Under the pieces are notes generated by a model. The model saw only the letters and a list, made by a program, of their open reading frames with translations. It was not told the origin of the DNA and did no database searches. From Chitinophagaceae bacterium (lineage in GTDB: Bacteria; Bacteroidota; Bacteroidia; Chitinophagales; Chitinophagaceae), in assembly GCA_003168265.1 (NCBI GenBank), contig PMSV01000024.1:248001-312000 (forward strand): a DNA stretch of 64,000 bases, in the 5' to 3' direction. Both the position numbers and the translations under genes were made by a program. This document shows, one piece after another, positions 1-8,789 of this stretch. Position 1 is the first letter of the stretch, and every line of letters begins with the position of its first letter.

Positions 1-1058
1 CCCCGCAGCGCCTCTTCTTGCATCCCGCTCACTTCATATCCTGTATATTCCCGGATGGCATCCAGGATACCGATCCGTTTAAAGGGGGCCTTGAAATCGA
101 TCTCTTTTTCGCCTACCTGGACACGCGTAGACCCCTGAATGGCAACGGCGACTTTTTCCAGCAATTGTTCTGTGATCTCCATCATCCAGAAATAGTCCTT
201 ATATGCTGCATACCATTCCAGGATGGTGAATTCCGGGTTATGTGTCCTGTCCATGCCTTCGTTGCGGAAATTCCGGCTGAATTCATAGACCCAATCGAAC
301 CCTCCGACGATCAGTCTTTTCAGATAGAGTTCATTTGCGATCCGGAGATAGAATGGAACATCCAGGGTATTGTGATGCGTGATGAAAGGCCTGGCGGTCG
401 CGCCGCCGGGAATGCTCTGAAGGACCGGTGTATCTACCTCCAATGCGCCGCGTTCGTTCAGGAATTCGCGAATGGATTGAATTATCCTGGTACGCAAAAC
501 AAAGACTTCTTTTACCTGAGGATTTACGATCAGGTCCGCATAGCGTTGCCGGTACCTGAATTCCGGATCCGTCACCGCATCAAAGGTTTCTCCTTCCTTT
601 TCTTTCACTATTGGAAGGGGCCGAAGGGATTTTGCCAGCAAACTCAGTTCACTGACATGGACGGAAATCTCGCCGGTCCTGGTCGTAAATACATAACCTT
701 TAATGCCGATGATATCACCGATATCGAGCAGGTGTTTCCAGACCCTGTCGTATAATGTCTTGTCTTCGCCAGGACAGATTTCATCCCTTTTGATGTATAA
801 TTGAATGCGGCCGGTACTGTCCTGGATAACGGCAAAAGAGGCCTTGCCCATATCCCGGATGCTCATGACCCTTCCTGCAAGGCAGACAGCAGCAAATTCC
901 TGTTTATTTTCCTGTTCGCGGTAGTTGGACTTGATAAAGACTGCGTTCGTATTGACCGGGTACAAAGCGGCAGGATAGGGATCGATGCCCAGTTTCTGCA
1001 ATTCAGACAATTTTTCCCTTCGAATATTTTCCTGTTCCGATAATTGTGGACTGCTCAT
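1..1058 (-). CDS. lysS: Lysine--tRNA ligase, class II, truncated by window edge
   Basis: Charges tRNA-Lys with lysine in the cytoplasm. The ORF track omits it because it runs off the left edge; reading the complement from the ATG at 1058 gives MSSPQLSEQENIRREKLSEL and about 352 residues with no stop. An N-terminal OB-fold anticodon-binding domain (about residues 55-155, GRVMSIRDMGKASFAV) is followed by the class II catalytic core, with FRYRQRYADL leading into motif 1 and motif 2 at FRNEGMDRTHNPEF. Bacterial LysS is usually about 500 residues, so roughly the last third, including motif 3, lies outside. It reads away from the flavin reductase gene with a 69-base gap and may share its transcript. 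I saw no convincing promoter box directly upstream. Confidence 0.95.
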   Translation of the reverse strand, partial: MSSPQLSEQENIRREKLSELQKLGIDPYPAALYPVNTNAVFIKSNYREQENKQEFAAVCLAGRVMSIRDMGKASFAVIQDSTGRIQLYIKRDEICPGEDKTLYDRVWKHLLDIGDIIGIKGYVFTTRTGEISVHVSELSLLAKSLRPLPIVKEKEGETFDAVTDPEFRYRQRYADLIVNPQVKEVFVLRTRIIQSIREFLNERGALEVDTPVLQSIPGGATARPFITHHNTLDVPFYLRIANELYLKRLIVGGFDWVYEFSRNFRNEGMDRTHNPEFTILEWYAAYKDYFWMMEITEQLLEKVAVAIQGSTRVQVGEKEIDFKAPFKRIGILDAIREYTGYEVSGMQEEALR

Positions 1059-1127
1059 GTTCTTTAGAATCAAAAAGATTTCGGTAAAGATAAAGACTGG
1101 AGATTGGATTTTCCTGTGAATGCAAAT

Positions 1128-2012
1128 TCAGATCCTGAGGAGAGCCTGCCAGGCTTCTGTCAGCTTACCTTCGGAGATCAGTTCTTTGGCATAGAGATGA
1201 ATTTCCTTTTCCATTTCATCGGGATGCAGGCTGAAATATTGAAAAATATTCTTCAGCCTGATATTATCAAAAGAAAGATTCGTATCAGGATCCGGAATTT
1301 GCTGAAAATTGGCAAGCAGGGCCAGGTCGTTCCCTGTTAGAATCCGGCTTTGGCGTATGGACGAAGGCAAGGCATCAAAGCCCACCCCTAGTTTTGTATT
1401 GGGTTTTTCAACTTCAAAAAGGTTGGAAGCATCGACCTGGCAATACCAATTTCCGCCAAGCCTTCCAACTTGCTGTAATTTCCGCTGGTCGATAAGGCCC
1501 TGTTCATTGAGAATAGAATCATCTATATGCATGAGCAGGATCTCAGAGATCACGAGATTGCCTGCCCCAGCTTTTTCGCCGAGAGGCTTAACTTCCAGAA
1601 CCTGGCATTCCATTTTGATCTTGCTCTCCTTAACCATAGGAGGACGGACCAGGGAGGCTGGTTCCTGCGTGAAGCCGGATTTCAGGAATTCGTTGATTTC
1701 TTTTGGATATTCGCAACTGGAAAGGCTGGTCTGGTTTACCATATCATAATCGACGATATGCACCACAGCCTGGGGCACTTCCAGGATATTTTCCAGTGTA
1801 TGTTTGGTGCTGTTATCACGCACTCTCAGGGAGGGGGAGAAGACCAGAATCGGCGGCTGAGCGGAAAACAGATTGAAAAAACTGAATGGGCTTAGATTTA
1901 TCTGGCCGGCCTGGTTCACCGTGCTGACCAATGCGATCGGTCTGGGGGCGATCGCAGATTGCAGGTAATTCTGGCGTTGTGCTATAGTAATTTCCTTTAG
2001 GTCGAAGATCAT
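1128..2012 (-). CDS. Flavin reductase-like (FMN-binding) family protein
   Basis: A 294-residue protein whose N-terminal 200 residues match the FMN-binding split-barrel flavin reductase family (DIM6/NTAB type): APRPIALVSTVNQAGQINLSPFS is the usual flavin-contacting start, followed by SPSLRVRDNSTKHT and GNLVISEILLMHIDD. The last 80 or so residues are helical and not part of the domain. Such proteins bind FMN and may reduce flavin with NAD(P)H or act as an oxidoreductase of unknown substrate. It lies 3 bases downstream of the fumarylacetoacetate hydrolase gene on the same strand, so the two are almost certainly co-transcribed. In Bacteroidota this pairing is often seen near homogentisate degradation genes (recollection); hmgA and hppD are not in this window. 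The exact reaction cannot be read from sequence. Confidence 0.8.
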   Translation of the reverse strand: MIFDLKEITIAQRQNYLQSAIAPRPIALVSTVNQAGQINLSPFSFFNLFSAQPPILVFSPSLRVRDNSTKHTLENILEVPQAVVHIVDYDMVNQTSLSSCEYPKEINEFLKSGFTQEPASLVRPPMVKESKIKMECQVLEVKPLGEKAGAGNLVISEILLMHIDDSILNEQGLIDQRKLQQVGRLGGNWYCQVDASNLFEVEKPNTKLGVGFDALPSSIRQSRILTGNDLALLANFQQIPDPDTNLSFDNIRLKNIFQYFSLHPDEMEKEIHLYAKELISEGKLTEAWQALLRI

Positions 2013-2015
2013 GGC

Positions 2016-3023
2016 CTACACTTTTTTGATGCGAAGCAGGGAAAAATCGTCTTCTTCCGAAACGATCCTGTTTCTCAACACGCCGAGTCCCTCGATATCC
2101 AGTTCTACCTCATCTCCGTCCTGCAGCCATTGTTCCTCATAGGAAGGATCATTCAATTTTCCGGTTCCGTTCAATTCCAGGAAACAACCGGTTCCTACGG
2201 TTCCGCTTCCTATAATATCTCCCGGATAAAGATCAGCCCCGTAAGAGGCTCTTTCGATGATTTCGGCAAAGGTCCAGTCCATATCTTTTAAATTCCCTTC
2301 ACTTACCTGTTTGCCGTTGATCCTGCATTTCATGGATAGGTTCCAGCTCTTCCCTACATGTCCTTCCGGGCAGGGCGCCTCAAAAGCTTCCAGTTCCTCG
2401 AGGGTGACCAGCCAGGGACCGGTAGTGGTGGCGAAGTCCTTTCCTTTAGCGGGTCCGAGGTTCAAAAGCATCTCCTCTGACTGCAATCTCCTGGCACTCA
2501 GGTCGTTCATTATCATCAGCCCTGCAATATAGGAATCCGCTTCGCCGCCTCTTATATTTCTGCCATGGCGGCTGATCACAATAGCAGCCTCCAGTTCAAA
2601 ATCGAGTTTTTCGAAATGATCAGGCATGCATCTGACTTCTCCTGGTCCGTAAATACTGTGATGGTTTGTGAAATAAAAAATGGGGTATTGACGGAATTCA
2701 GGAATCATGGGAGCTCCCCGGTTGCGCCGTGCTGTTGCCACATGCTGGTAAAAAGCATATCCGTCCCTGCAGGAGGGCGGAGCAGGCACTGGAGCCAGCC
2801 ATTCCACAGAGTCGGGATCTATACCCCTTTCTCTGGAAATCTGCCCCTCCTGGATTGCAATCCCGCCTGCCTGAACGATGAGCAGGTATTCATCCCAGTG
2901 ATTCAGAAACATATTCATGCTTCCAGGGAGGTCCGGATGGATATATTCCAAATCAAAAAGGAGCCCTTCTTCCAAAATAGCCAATTGATCCTGGCCTTCC
3001 TTCAAATAAGAAACAAATTTCAT
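2016..3023 (-). CDS. Fumarylacetoacetate hydrolase family protein
   Basis: 335 residues with the FAH fold: metal-ligand region KLDFELEAAIVISRHGRN, then GLMIMNDLSARRLQ and GPWLVTLEELE, and a late GDIIGSGTVGTGCFLELNG loop, in the order seen in C-C bond hydrolases of the FAH superfamily. The N-terminal 90 residues form the small separate domain typical of the bacterial and plant-like FAH branch. The likely reaction is hydrolysis of fumarylacetoacetate, the last step of tyrosine/homogentisate degradation, but paralogues in this family act on other beta-diketones or acylpyruvates, so the substrate is an inference. The ATG at 3023 sits in a CATATG context. It leads a minus-strand pair with the flavin reductase. 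Confidence 0.85.
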   Translation of the reverse strand: MKFVSYLKEGQDQLAILEEGLLFDLEYIHPDLPGSMNMFLNHWDEYLLIVQAGGIAIQEGQISRERGIDPDSVEWLAPVPAPPSCRDGYAFYQHVATARRNRGAPMIPEFRQYPIFYFTNHHSIYGPGEVRCMPDHFEKLDFELEAAIVISRHGRNIRGGEADSYIAGLMIMNDLSARRLQSEEMLLNLGPAKGKDFATTTGPWLVTLEELEAFEAPCPEGHVGKSWNLSMKCRINGKQVSEGNLKDMDWTFAEIIERASYGADLYPGDIIGSGTVGTGCFLELNGTGKLNDPSYEEQWLQDGDEVELDIEGLGVLRNRIVSEEDDFSLLRIKKV

Positions 3024-3153
3024 ATGACCATATTAAAGGTGGTAAAATTAAATAATTAAAAATGAAGCTGATCTTTGACCCTTCTTATTCTTCCATATTT
3101 TCAGATCGGCCAATATTTTGCGGTGTAAGATAGGCTGGGTAACTTCATTAAGT

Positions 3154-3161
3154 TATTTTTG
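3154..3161 (+). promoter_or_regulatory. Bacteroidota -7 promoter box for the fatty acid hydroxylase gene
   Basis: TATTTTTG fits the TAnnTTTG -7 consensus of Bacteroidota primary sigma factors, 16 bases before the ATG at 3178. No good -33 TTTG at 19-21 bases upstream. This box also argues against the longer ORF start at 3118, which would lie upstream of the transcript. Confidence 0.55.
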
Positions 3162-3177
3162 TACATTCGTTGGAACC

Positions 3178-3864
3178 ATGAAATTCGAAAAAATTCACAA
3201 TAAGGGACAAGCGCAGCTATTCAAGAACCACTATCTTGAAATGCTTACCAAGACCCACCCCTTAGTTATCTGGGGGATTTATTCTCCGGTCATGCTTTAC
3301 TGCCTTTATTATAGCCGGATGGGCCTCCGCTTTAGTTTTCTGCACATTGGGCTGACTTTTATTGCCGGAGCTTTTTTCTGGACTTTTTTCGAATACATCA
3401 TGCACCGCTTTATTTTTCACATGATTGCGGAGAGTGAAAAAGCCAGGAAAATTGTCTATGTACTGCATGGGAATCATCATGAATATCCCAGGGATAGGGA
3501 GAGGCTCTTCATGCCACCTGTTCCCAGCCTTATTCTAGCCTGCATGATCTTTTTGCTGATGTTCGGGGTTATGCGGGAAAACAGTTTTATGTTCTTTTCG
3601 GGATTTCTGCTTGGCTATCTCTTGTATGGCAGCATGCATTATGCCATTCATGCCTGGAATCCTCCTTTCAAATGGCTCAAACCGCTTTGGCGTAATCACC
3701 ACCTGCATCATTATAAGAGTGAGCATCAGGGCTTTGGTGTAAGTACTACGATCTGGGACCGGATTTTCGGAACCATGTTTGACCTGAAAAAGGAAAAAGA
3801 AGACAAGGAAAAAGTGAAGGAATTGATGTATATCAGAAAGAATAGGGAAGCAATTAAAAACTAA
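3178..3864 (+). CDS. Fatty acid 2-hydroxylase-like membrane enzyme (sterol desaturase family)
   Basis: 228 residues from the ATG at 3178; the ORF track start at 3118 adds an implausible leader that lies before the promoter box. It has the histidine clusters of the di-iron fatty acid hydroxylase superfamily in order: HRFIFH, HGNHHEYPRD, HYAIH and HHLHHYKSEHQGFG. The segment HGNHHEYPRDRERLFMPP is close to the signature of fatty acid/ceramide 2-hydroxylases. Four hydrophobic segments surround the motifs, so the active site would face the cytoplasm at the inner membrane. There is no cytochrome b5 domain, unlike the eukaryotic enzyme. Probable role: 2-hydroxylation of fatty acyl chains of sphingolipids or other lipids (inference). 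It converges on the small gene at 3871 with a 6-base gap. Confidence 0.8.
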   Translation: MKFEKIHNKGQAQLFKNHYLEMLTKTHPLVIWGIYSPVMLYCLYYSRMGLRFSFLHIGLTFIAGAFFWTFFEYIMHRFIFHMIAESEKARKIVYVLHGNHHEYPRDRERLFMPPVPSLILACMIFLLMFGVMRENSFMFFSGFLLGYLLYGSMHYAIHAWNPPFKWLKPLWRNHHLHHYKSEHQGFGVSTTIWDRIFGTMFDLKKEKEDKEKVKELMYIRKNREAIKN

Positions 3865-3870
3865 CTTCAA

Positions 3871-4191
3871 TTACCATTTTTCCTCATTGCCTTCCTGATT
3901 ACCCCTCGCATATTCCGTCCTGGTTTTTATTTTTTGCAATTGTCTTTCAAAGATCAGTTCCGCAATCAATTCCCCCGCATCTCTCTCCGGCGATTTCGCC
4001 AGTTCCATACGAAGTTTTTTTTCGTCCACATCGACGCGGTAAAGCAATGTAACCAGGCGGTCAAAATCCTGGCTTATCAAATGGCTGATCTGCCTGGCGA
4101 GTTCCGCCAGGATCTCCTGCTGAGAAATATGCCCTTTGACTTCCAGCCCGATTTCTTTTAAAGCTCCTGAAATAAGCTCCTCCTGAGTCAT
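3871..4191 (-). CDS. Small conserved-looking helical protein of unknown function
   Basis: 106 residues, charged and predicted mostly helical, with no signal peptide, membrane segment, cysteines or recognisable catalytic motif. It starts MTQEELISGALKEIGLEVKG and ends in a basic and polar tail. It follows the TIGR02757 gene by 9 bases on the same strand and probably belongs to the transcript metC-like/TIGR02757/this gene. Codon use and the tight packing support a real gene. I do not recognise a domain, and the context gives no function. Confidence 0.7.
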   Translation of the reverse strand: MTQEELISGALKEIGLEVKGHISQQEILAELARQISHLISQDFDRLVTLLYRVDVDEKKLRMELAKSPERDAGELIAELIFERQLQKIKTRTEYARGNQEGNEEKW

Positions 4192-4200
4192 TGGTATTAC

Positions 4201-4992
4201 TTAAAAATGTTCTTCGGCTCCCATGCCGAAAAGAGCAAAATCATATTTGACCGGATCTTCCGGATCGAAAGTACGTAAACAGGAAGTAAGTTGCAAAGCG
4301 GTCTGCCAATTGACGATGCCTCCACCGATCAAATTTAATCTGGCTGCAACCCTGGCCACATGCAGGTCGATCGGGCAAACCAATTGGGAGGGCCTGATAC
4401 CGTTCCAGATCCCGAAATCGACTCCCTGCCTGTCCTTTCTGACCATCCATCGGAGAAACATGTTTAAACGTTTACAAGAGGAATTTTTTTCCGGGGAAGC
4501 AATATGTTTTCTGGTCCTTAGTGGGCTATCTTCAAATGAAAAAAAATAGTGGTGAAAATTGCTCAGCCCTTTTTCCACGGTGGTCGCTTCTTTGTCCATT
4601 CCATGGAGGAAGGCGCTTTCCAGGGATTTATGTTTGGAATAATGTTGTTTGAGAAAATGAATGAAATAAAGAAGGTCGGTTGTCTGAAATGTCCTGTGTC
4701 TGAAAGAGAGCATCCTGGCCAGCTCGGACTCCCTGTGCTGAAGACAAAACTCGTGAGGGGAATCATCCATCAGGTTCATCAGTCCGAGACTTTTATTGAT
4801 GATGGTGGTTCGGTTTCCCCAGGCAAAAACTGCCGCAAAGAAACCTGCAATTTCGATATCCTGCTTTTTTTTGAATCGGTGGGGAACCGAAATGGGATCC
4901 TTTTCTATAAAAAATGGCCTGTTATAATAAGCCGATTTACTCTCCAGCAGGTCTTTAAGAAGGATTGAAGAATTTTGTTTTTTACCGGGCAT
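4201..4992 (-). CDS. TIGR02757 family protein (DUF2400)
   Basis: 263 residues. The order of conserved stretches fits the TIGR02757/DUF2400 family: KKQDIEIAGFFAAVFAWGNR near residue 45, SFRHRTFQTTDLLYFI, NMFLRWMVRKDRQGVDFGIW, and VCPIDLHVARVAARLNLI followed by FDPEDPVKYDFALFG at the end. The C-terminal half resembles helix-hairpin-helix DNA glycosylase folds, but no glycosylase active site has been assigned to the family (established knowledge), so function stays unknown. Its ATG at 4992 directly abuts the TAG stop of the upstream cystathionine gene (CTAGATG arrangement, no gap), which suggests translational coupling. Confidence 0.8.
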   Translation of the reverse strand: MPGKKQNSSILLKDLLESKSAYYNRPFFIEKDPISVPHRFKKKQDIEIAGFFAAVFAWGNRTTIINKSLGLMNLMDDSPHEFCLQHRESELARMLSFRHRTFQTTDLLYFIHFLKQHYSKHKSLESAFLHGMDKEATTVEKGLSNFHHYFFSFEDSPLRTRKHIASPEKNSSCKRLNMFLRWMVRKDRQGVDFGIWNGIRPSQLVCPIDLHVARVAARLNLIGGGIVNWQTALQLTSCLRTFDPEDPVKYDFALFGMGAEEHF

Positions 4993-6132
4993 CTAGCCAA
5001 TTGCTTGTTTAAGGTCTTCGATCAAATCCCCTGCATCTTCAATGCCTACGCTTAAGCGAATCAGGGAATCGCTCAATCCGTTTTTGATCCGCTGTGCTTT
5101 TGGAATGGATGCATGGGTCATGGTAGCCGGATGGTTGATCAGGGATTCCACACCGCCCAGGCTTTCTGCGAGAGAGAACAATTTAGTGGCAGAAAGCACG
5201 CGCCTGGCTTCTTCCACAGACTGATCCTTTAATTCAAAACTCATCATGCCTCCAAAGCCTCTCATTTGTTTTTTTGCGATCTCATAACCAGGATGTTCTT
5301 TGAGGCCGCACCAATAGAGTTTCTGCACTTTAGGATGACTCTTAAGAAAATCAGCGATCTGTTCCCCGTTCTGGCAATGCCTGTCCATACGAACATGCAG
5401 GGTTTTCAGACCGCGTAAAACCAGGAAGCAATCCTGAGGTCCGGGCACCGCTCCGCAGGATTTTTGTATGAAATAAAGTTTTTCTCTAAGTTCCGCATCA
5501 TTTATCATGATGCATCCCTGGATCACATCACTATGACCTCCCAGGTATTTGGTGGCTGAATGAAGGACAAGGTCAACGCCCAGATCCAATGGGTTTTGCA
5601 GGTAGGGTGAAGCGAATGTGTTGTCGACACAGGTAAGTATATTATGCCTGGATGCCAGCTCTGCCACCGACTGGATATCGATAATATTCAGGAGCGGGTT
5701 GGTAGGAGTTTCAATCCAGATCAGCCTGGTGTTTTTGTTAATATATGGTTCTGCATCACGGGCATTATGCATATCGATAAAATGGAACCTGATGCCGTAT
5801 CTCTCAAATATTTTAGTGAACAGGCGATACGTGCCTCCGTAAAGATCATTCCCCGCAATGACCTCATCGCCGGGCTGGAGCAGTTTGATCACCGCATCGG
5901 TTGCTGCCACCCCGCTGCTGAATGACAAAGCATATTTCCCATTCTCGATAATGGCTAAAGCATTTTCCAGGGCGGTCCTTGTAGGATTCTGGGAACGTGC
6001 ATATTCATATCCCTTATTCTGACCTGGCGCTTCCTGAACATAAGTGGAGGTCTGGTAGATCGGGATCATGATGGCTCCGGTGGAGGGGTCCGGTTCCATA
6101 CCTGCATGTATCAGTTTGGTTGCTATCTTCAT
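4993..6132 (-). CDS. Cystathionine gamma-synthase / gamma-lyase (trans-sulfuration PLP enzyme)
   Basis: 379 residues from the ATG at 6132 (MKIATKLIHAGMEPDP); the track start at 6201 adds 23 residues upstream of the promoter and is not used. Cys/Met-metabolism PLP family: the PLP-binding lysine is in LHSATKYLGGHSD, with phosphate-binding SSGVAATDAV, the tyrosine loop YEYARSQNPTR, and DNTFASPYLQNP around the cofactor Asp. It makes or cleaves cystathionine, joining homoserine-derived and cysteine pools. Synthase and lyase cannot be separated safely from motifs; length and the GGVESLINHPATMTHASIP end fit both. It leads the minus-strand group with the TIGR02757 and 106-residue genes and has a promoter-like TTTG-N20-GACTTTTG upstream. 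Confidence 0.85.
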   Translation of the reverse strand: MKIATKLIHAGMEPDPSTGAIMIPIYQTSTYVQEAPGQNKGYEYARSQNPTRTALENALAIIENGKYALSFSSGVAATDAVIKLLQPGDEVIAGNDLYGGTYRLFTKIFERYGIRFHFIDMHNARDAEPYINKNTRLIWIETPTNPLLNIIDIQSVAELASRHNILTCVDNTFASPYLQNPLDLGVDLVLHSATKYLGGHSDVIQGCIMINDAELREKLYFIQKSCGAVPGPQDCFLVLRGLKTLHVRMDRHCQNGEQIADFLKSHPKVQKLYWCGLKEHPGYEIAKKQMRGFGGMMSFELKDQSVEEARRVLSATKLFSLAESLGGVESLINHPATMTHASIPKAQRIKNGLSDSLIRLSVGIEDAGDLIEDLKQAIG

Positions 6133-6459
6133 GGTTTGTATTTGCTGGTTGCAAAAGTCTGGAATTATTTTGCCCTTCCCAAATAGAGGATTTGATGTCA
6201 AAATGGCGAATGCACTGATCCGCCATTCCAGTTTAACACAAACTTAACCCCTCTGCAATAAACGCGTGCAACAAATCGCAAACGCTGCACCGGCAAGGAT
6301 TTTGCGGTGGCAGGATAAGGATAATTCTGCCGTGAATACCTTTATTGCTGGAACAATTTTATAAAAATACACCGGTAAACCATCCTTAACTTGACTCGCC
6401 TTGATTACATGAATATTTTCACTGTGTCAAATTCATTGAATCATTCAAAAAATCGAGCC
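6133..6459. other. 327-base intergenic region between divergent genes
   Basis: Holds the cystathionine synthase promoter on the minus strand and, near the middle, a hairpin CACCGGCAA-ggatt-TTGCGGTG (6288-6309, one bulged G) without a U tract. TACCTTTA near 6340 is a one-mismatch -7 box that could serve the PepSY-like gene. No ORF, RNA gene or mobile remnant seen. Confidence 0.5.
6152..6183 (-). promoter_or_regulatory. Probable promoter of the cystathionine gamma-synthase gene
   Basis: On the minus strand TTTG (6180-6183), 20 bases, then GACTTTTG (6152-6159). The -33/-7 layout matches Bacteroidota promoters, with one mismatch to TAnnTTTG; the start codon is 19 bases further on. The 20-base spacer is the same as in the promoters at 16437 and 17799. 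Confidence 0.5.
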
Positions 6460-6906
6460 ATGAAAAAAATTATTATTTCTTCGCTTTTGCTGGCAGGATT
6501 GCTTTGCGGGAGTGCTTATTCATCTTTTGCCAATGTGAATCAAAAAGTCCTGAATGCTTTTCATTCCATCTTCAACAGGGCCTCGGATGTGAGGTGGACA
6601 GAATACAAGGACCATTATTTTGTCAGTTTTCGCATGAGCGACGAGATTGTTGAAGTGAATTTCGATCACTCGGGAAATGTCCTGAATTCTACCCGTTATT
6701 ATAAAGCCCAGCATCTTCCGCTGAATATACTGCTGAATGTCCGCAATGAATATCCTGAAAAGATCATTCACAGCGTAACTGAAATCAGCGACGAGGACGG
6801 AATGGTTTACCTGATACAATTGAAGGATGCAAAGGAATATATTTATCTGAAATCGGATATTTCGGGGAATCTCGAAATATCGGACCGGTTCAACAATGCC
6901 GGATAG
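6460..6906 (+). CDS. Small secreted PepSY-like protein, copy 1
   Basis: 148 residues from the ATG at 6460 (MKKIIISSLLLAGLLCGSAY), a clear signal peptide ending near SSFA; the track start at 6391 adds a leader that cannot be part of a signal sequence. The mature part of about 120 residues has the alternating strand pattern of the periplasmic PepSY-like/DUF2874 group: FNRASDVRWTEYKDHYFVSF, then HLPLNILLNVRNEYPEK. Function of these proteins is not established; the fold resembles beta-lactamase-inhibitor-like and PepSY modules that bind peptides. It is a clear paralogue of the gene at 9753: both share an A-DVRW motif, a LP-N-LL-N-R--Y motif and the same length. It converges on asnB with a 4-base gap. 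Confidence 0.75.
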   Translation: MKKIIISSLLLAGLLCGSAYSSFANVNQKVLNAFHSIFNRASDVRWTEYKDHYFVSFRMSDEIVEVNFDHSGNVLNSTRYYKAQHLPLNILLNVRNEYPEKIIHSVTEISDEDGMVYLIQLKDAKEYIYLKSDISGNLEISDRFNNAG

Positions 6907-6910
6907 TGAC

Positions 6911-8752
6911 TTAAAATATGCATTTTGCCGTTACAAGGTAGCGCCAGTCAAAGTTGTCAGCCGCATGGGCATCCATCGGCTGATTTTTTTTATTCAGGAC
7001 TTCCTTTTTCAGAATTTTTTCACCAACAAGGATTTTCCTTCCTTCCTGAACGTAATCCTGCAGTTGTGGGTCGGACATCCAGGTTTTCTGAGGGGGTTCA
7101 AACCCGATCTTATCCTTTCTCCATACGATCTCGGAAGGAAGCTGATCTTCCATGGTTTTTCGCAGAATATATTTGGTCCATCCATTATGGATTTTTAAGG
7201 AGGAAGCCAGGGAAAACAGGAACTGGATCAATTCATGGTTCAGGAAAGGGAGCCTTATTTCACAACCATGCGCCATTGAATTGCGGTCGGCATAATGGAG
7301 AAGGTCCTGCAAACCCTGCCTGAAACAATTAAAATATAGCTGGTCATTCAGTTTCATGACCAGGGGCTTGTAAATGGAAGGCCTGTCAAAAAACTGGTCT
7401 TTGTATTCGGGATTGATATCAGGATTTCCAGCTATTTTTCTCGCCTCCCTTTTTTCAAGTTGAATTGCCGCCTGTGCGGGAAACCAGGCCGCCAGGTAAT
7501 TCCTCCATGACCAATGATAAGGAATCCGGTTCCTATTCAGCGCTCGCTTCTCGGATAGAAAATTCAGCGGATTTTTTCTGAAAAGCTCCTGCAGATACCA
7601 ATGTATGTATTTGGAATATCCAGCGAAGAGTTCATCGGCACCCTGGCCATCCAGAAGTACTTTGGTTCCATGTTCTTTAGCGAGCCCGAATACCCTGTAT
7701 TGCAGATAAATGCTCGAAGAGGTGAATGGTATTTCCTGGTAATGGCAGAGTTTTTCGAAATCCCCGATCAATTCATCCACTTTGGGTGTGATGCTGAAAT
7801 TTGCCAGGTCAAATCGGGCTGCCACTTTTTCGATATAGGAAGATTCATCTTTTTCATAACCTGGGAAAACGGCGGAAAATGTTTTCTGCCTGAACTTGCC
7901 GGTTCCATGTATTGCTGCCGCAATAGAACTGCTATCCAGGCCACCGCTCAGGGTAGAACCTGTTTCCACATCGCTTCGAAGCCTGCGGGTCAGAGATTGT
8001 CCGAATAAATGACTGATTTTTTCCTCTGCTTCCTTTTCACTGATTTTTAACATGGATTCTTTATCCGCGTCCCAGTAAGCATGGAGGCTGAGTTCAAGAT
8101 CGGGCATTGACAGTCTTAGATAATGGGCGGGGGGAAGGATGAATACCTGCTGGTAAAAGCTGATAGTCAAATCCAGGGGAGTGTTCACATGGCCTGCCGA
8201 TAAAAAATTCAGCAGCATCGGTTCATTCACTTTTTTGGGCAGCCCTGCAGCCCAAAGGACCTTCGCTTCCGATCCAAAAACAAAGGCATTCTCAAAAAAA
8301 CTGTAATAAAAGGGCTTCTCGCCCATACGGTCTCTTGCACAAAACAAAGTTTTTTCCAGTTCGTCCCAAATGGCAAAGGCAAACATCCCGTCGAAATGTG
8401 ATAGACATTCGACTCCGTAACAATGATAGGCTGCGATCAATACTTCAGTGTCCGAAGCTGTTCTGAAAAAATAACCTCTGGCAATCAGAACCTGTTTTAA
8501 TTCTGTGTAATTGTATATTTCACCGTTGTGTATGCAGGTATATTTTCCGAGATAATGCATGGGTTGAGCGGCGCTTTCACTCAGGTCAATGACGGAGAGC
8601 CTCCGGTGCCCAAATCCCACCTCGCCGTCAGGATTCATCCAATAGCCTTCCCCGTCGGGTCCCCGGTGGGCTACCGAATCTGTCATCTTCTTCAACCTTT
8701 CCAGGTAAATATTTGAAGGATCACAGGAGAGGATCCCAGTAATGCCGCACAT
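6911..8752 (-). CDS. asnB: Asparagine synthase (glutamine-hydrolysing)
   Basis: 613 residues. N-terminal class II glutaminase with the catalytic cysteine exposed after Met removal (MCGITGILS), GHRRLSVIDLS and the glutamine-binding NGEIYNY; C-terminal ATP pyrophosphatase/synthetase domain with the PP-loop SGGLDSSSIAAA near residue 260 and DGQGADELFAGY. It makes asparagine from aspartate, glutamine and ATP. The synthetase domain is somewhat longer than E. coli AsnB and resembles the exopolysaccharide or lasso-cyclase-like AsnB branch that many Bacteroidota carry, so amidotransfer to another acceptor is possible. It follows the ACP phosphodiesterase gene by 37 bases and is likely co-transcribed with it. 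Confidence 0.88.
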   Translation of the reverse strand: MCGITGILSCDPSNIYLERLKKMTDSVAHRGPDGEGYWMNPDGEVGFGHRRLSVIDLSESAAQPMHYLGKYTCIHNGEIYNYTELKQVLIARGYFFRTASDTEVLIAAYHCYGVECLSHFDGMFAFAIWDELEKTLFCARDRMGEKPFYYSFFENAFVFGSEAKVLWAAGLPKKVNEPMLLNFLSAGHVNTPLDLTISFYQQVFILPPAHYLRLSMPDLELSLHAYWDADKESMLKISEKEAEEKISHLFGQSLTRRLRSDVETGSTLSGGLDSSSIAAAIHGTGKFRQKTFSAVFPGYEKDESSYIEKVAARFDLANFSITPKVDELIGDFEKLCHYQEIPFTSSSIYLQYRVFGLAKEHGTKVLLDGQGADELFAGYSKYIHWYLQELFRKNPLNFLSEKRALNRNRIPYHWSWRNYLAAWFPAQAAIQLEKREARKIAGNPDINPEYKDQFFDRPSIYKPLVMKLNDQLYFNCFRQGLQDLLHYADRNSMAHGCEIRLPFLNHELIQFLFSLASSLKIHNGWTKYILRKTMEDQLPSEIVWRKDKIGFEPPQKTWMSDPQLQDYVQEGRKILVGEKILKKEVLNKKNQPMDAHAADNFDWRYLVTAKCIF

Positions 8753-8789
8753 CCTGTAAATATCAGGATTCTGCCGCCAACAAAAAATT

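Noticed and set aside
1309-1895. Plus-strand ORFs of 146 and 122 residues opposite the flavin reductase gene
   Set aside because: Shadows: low-complexity or unnatural composition, and the minus-strand gene has family motifs throughout. The same applies to the many other track ORFs not listed as features.
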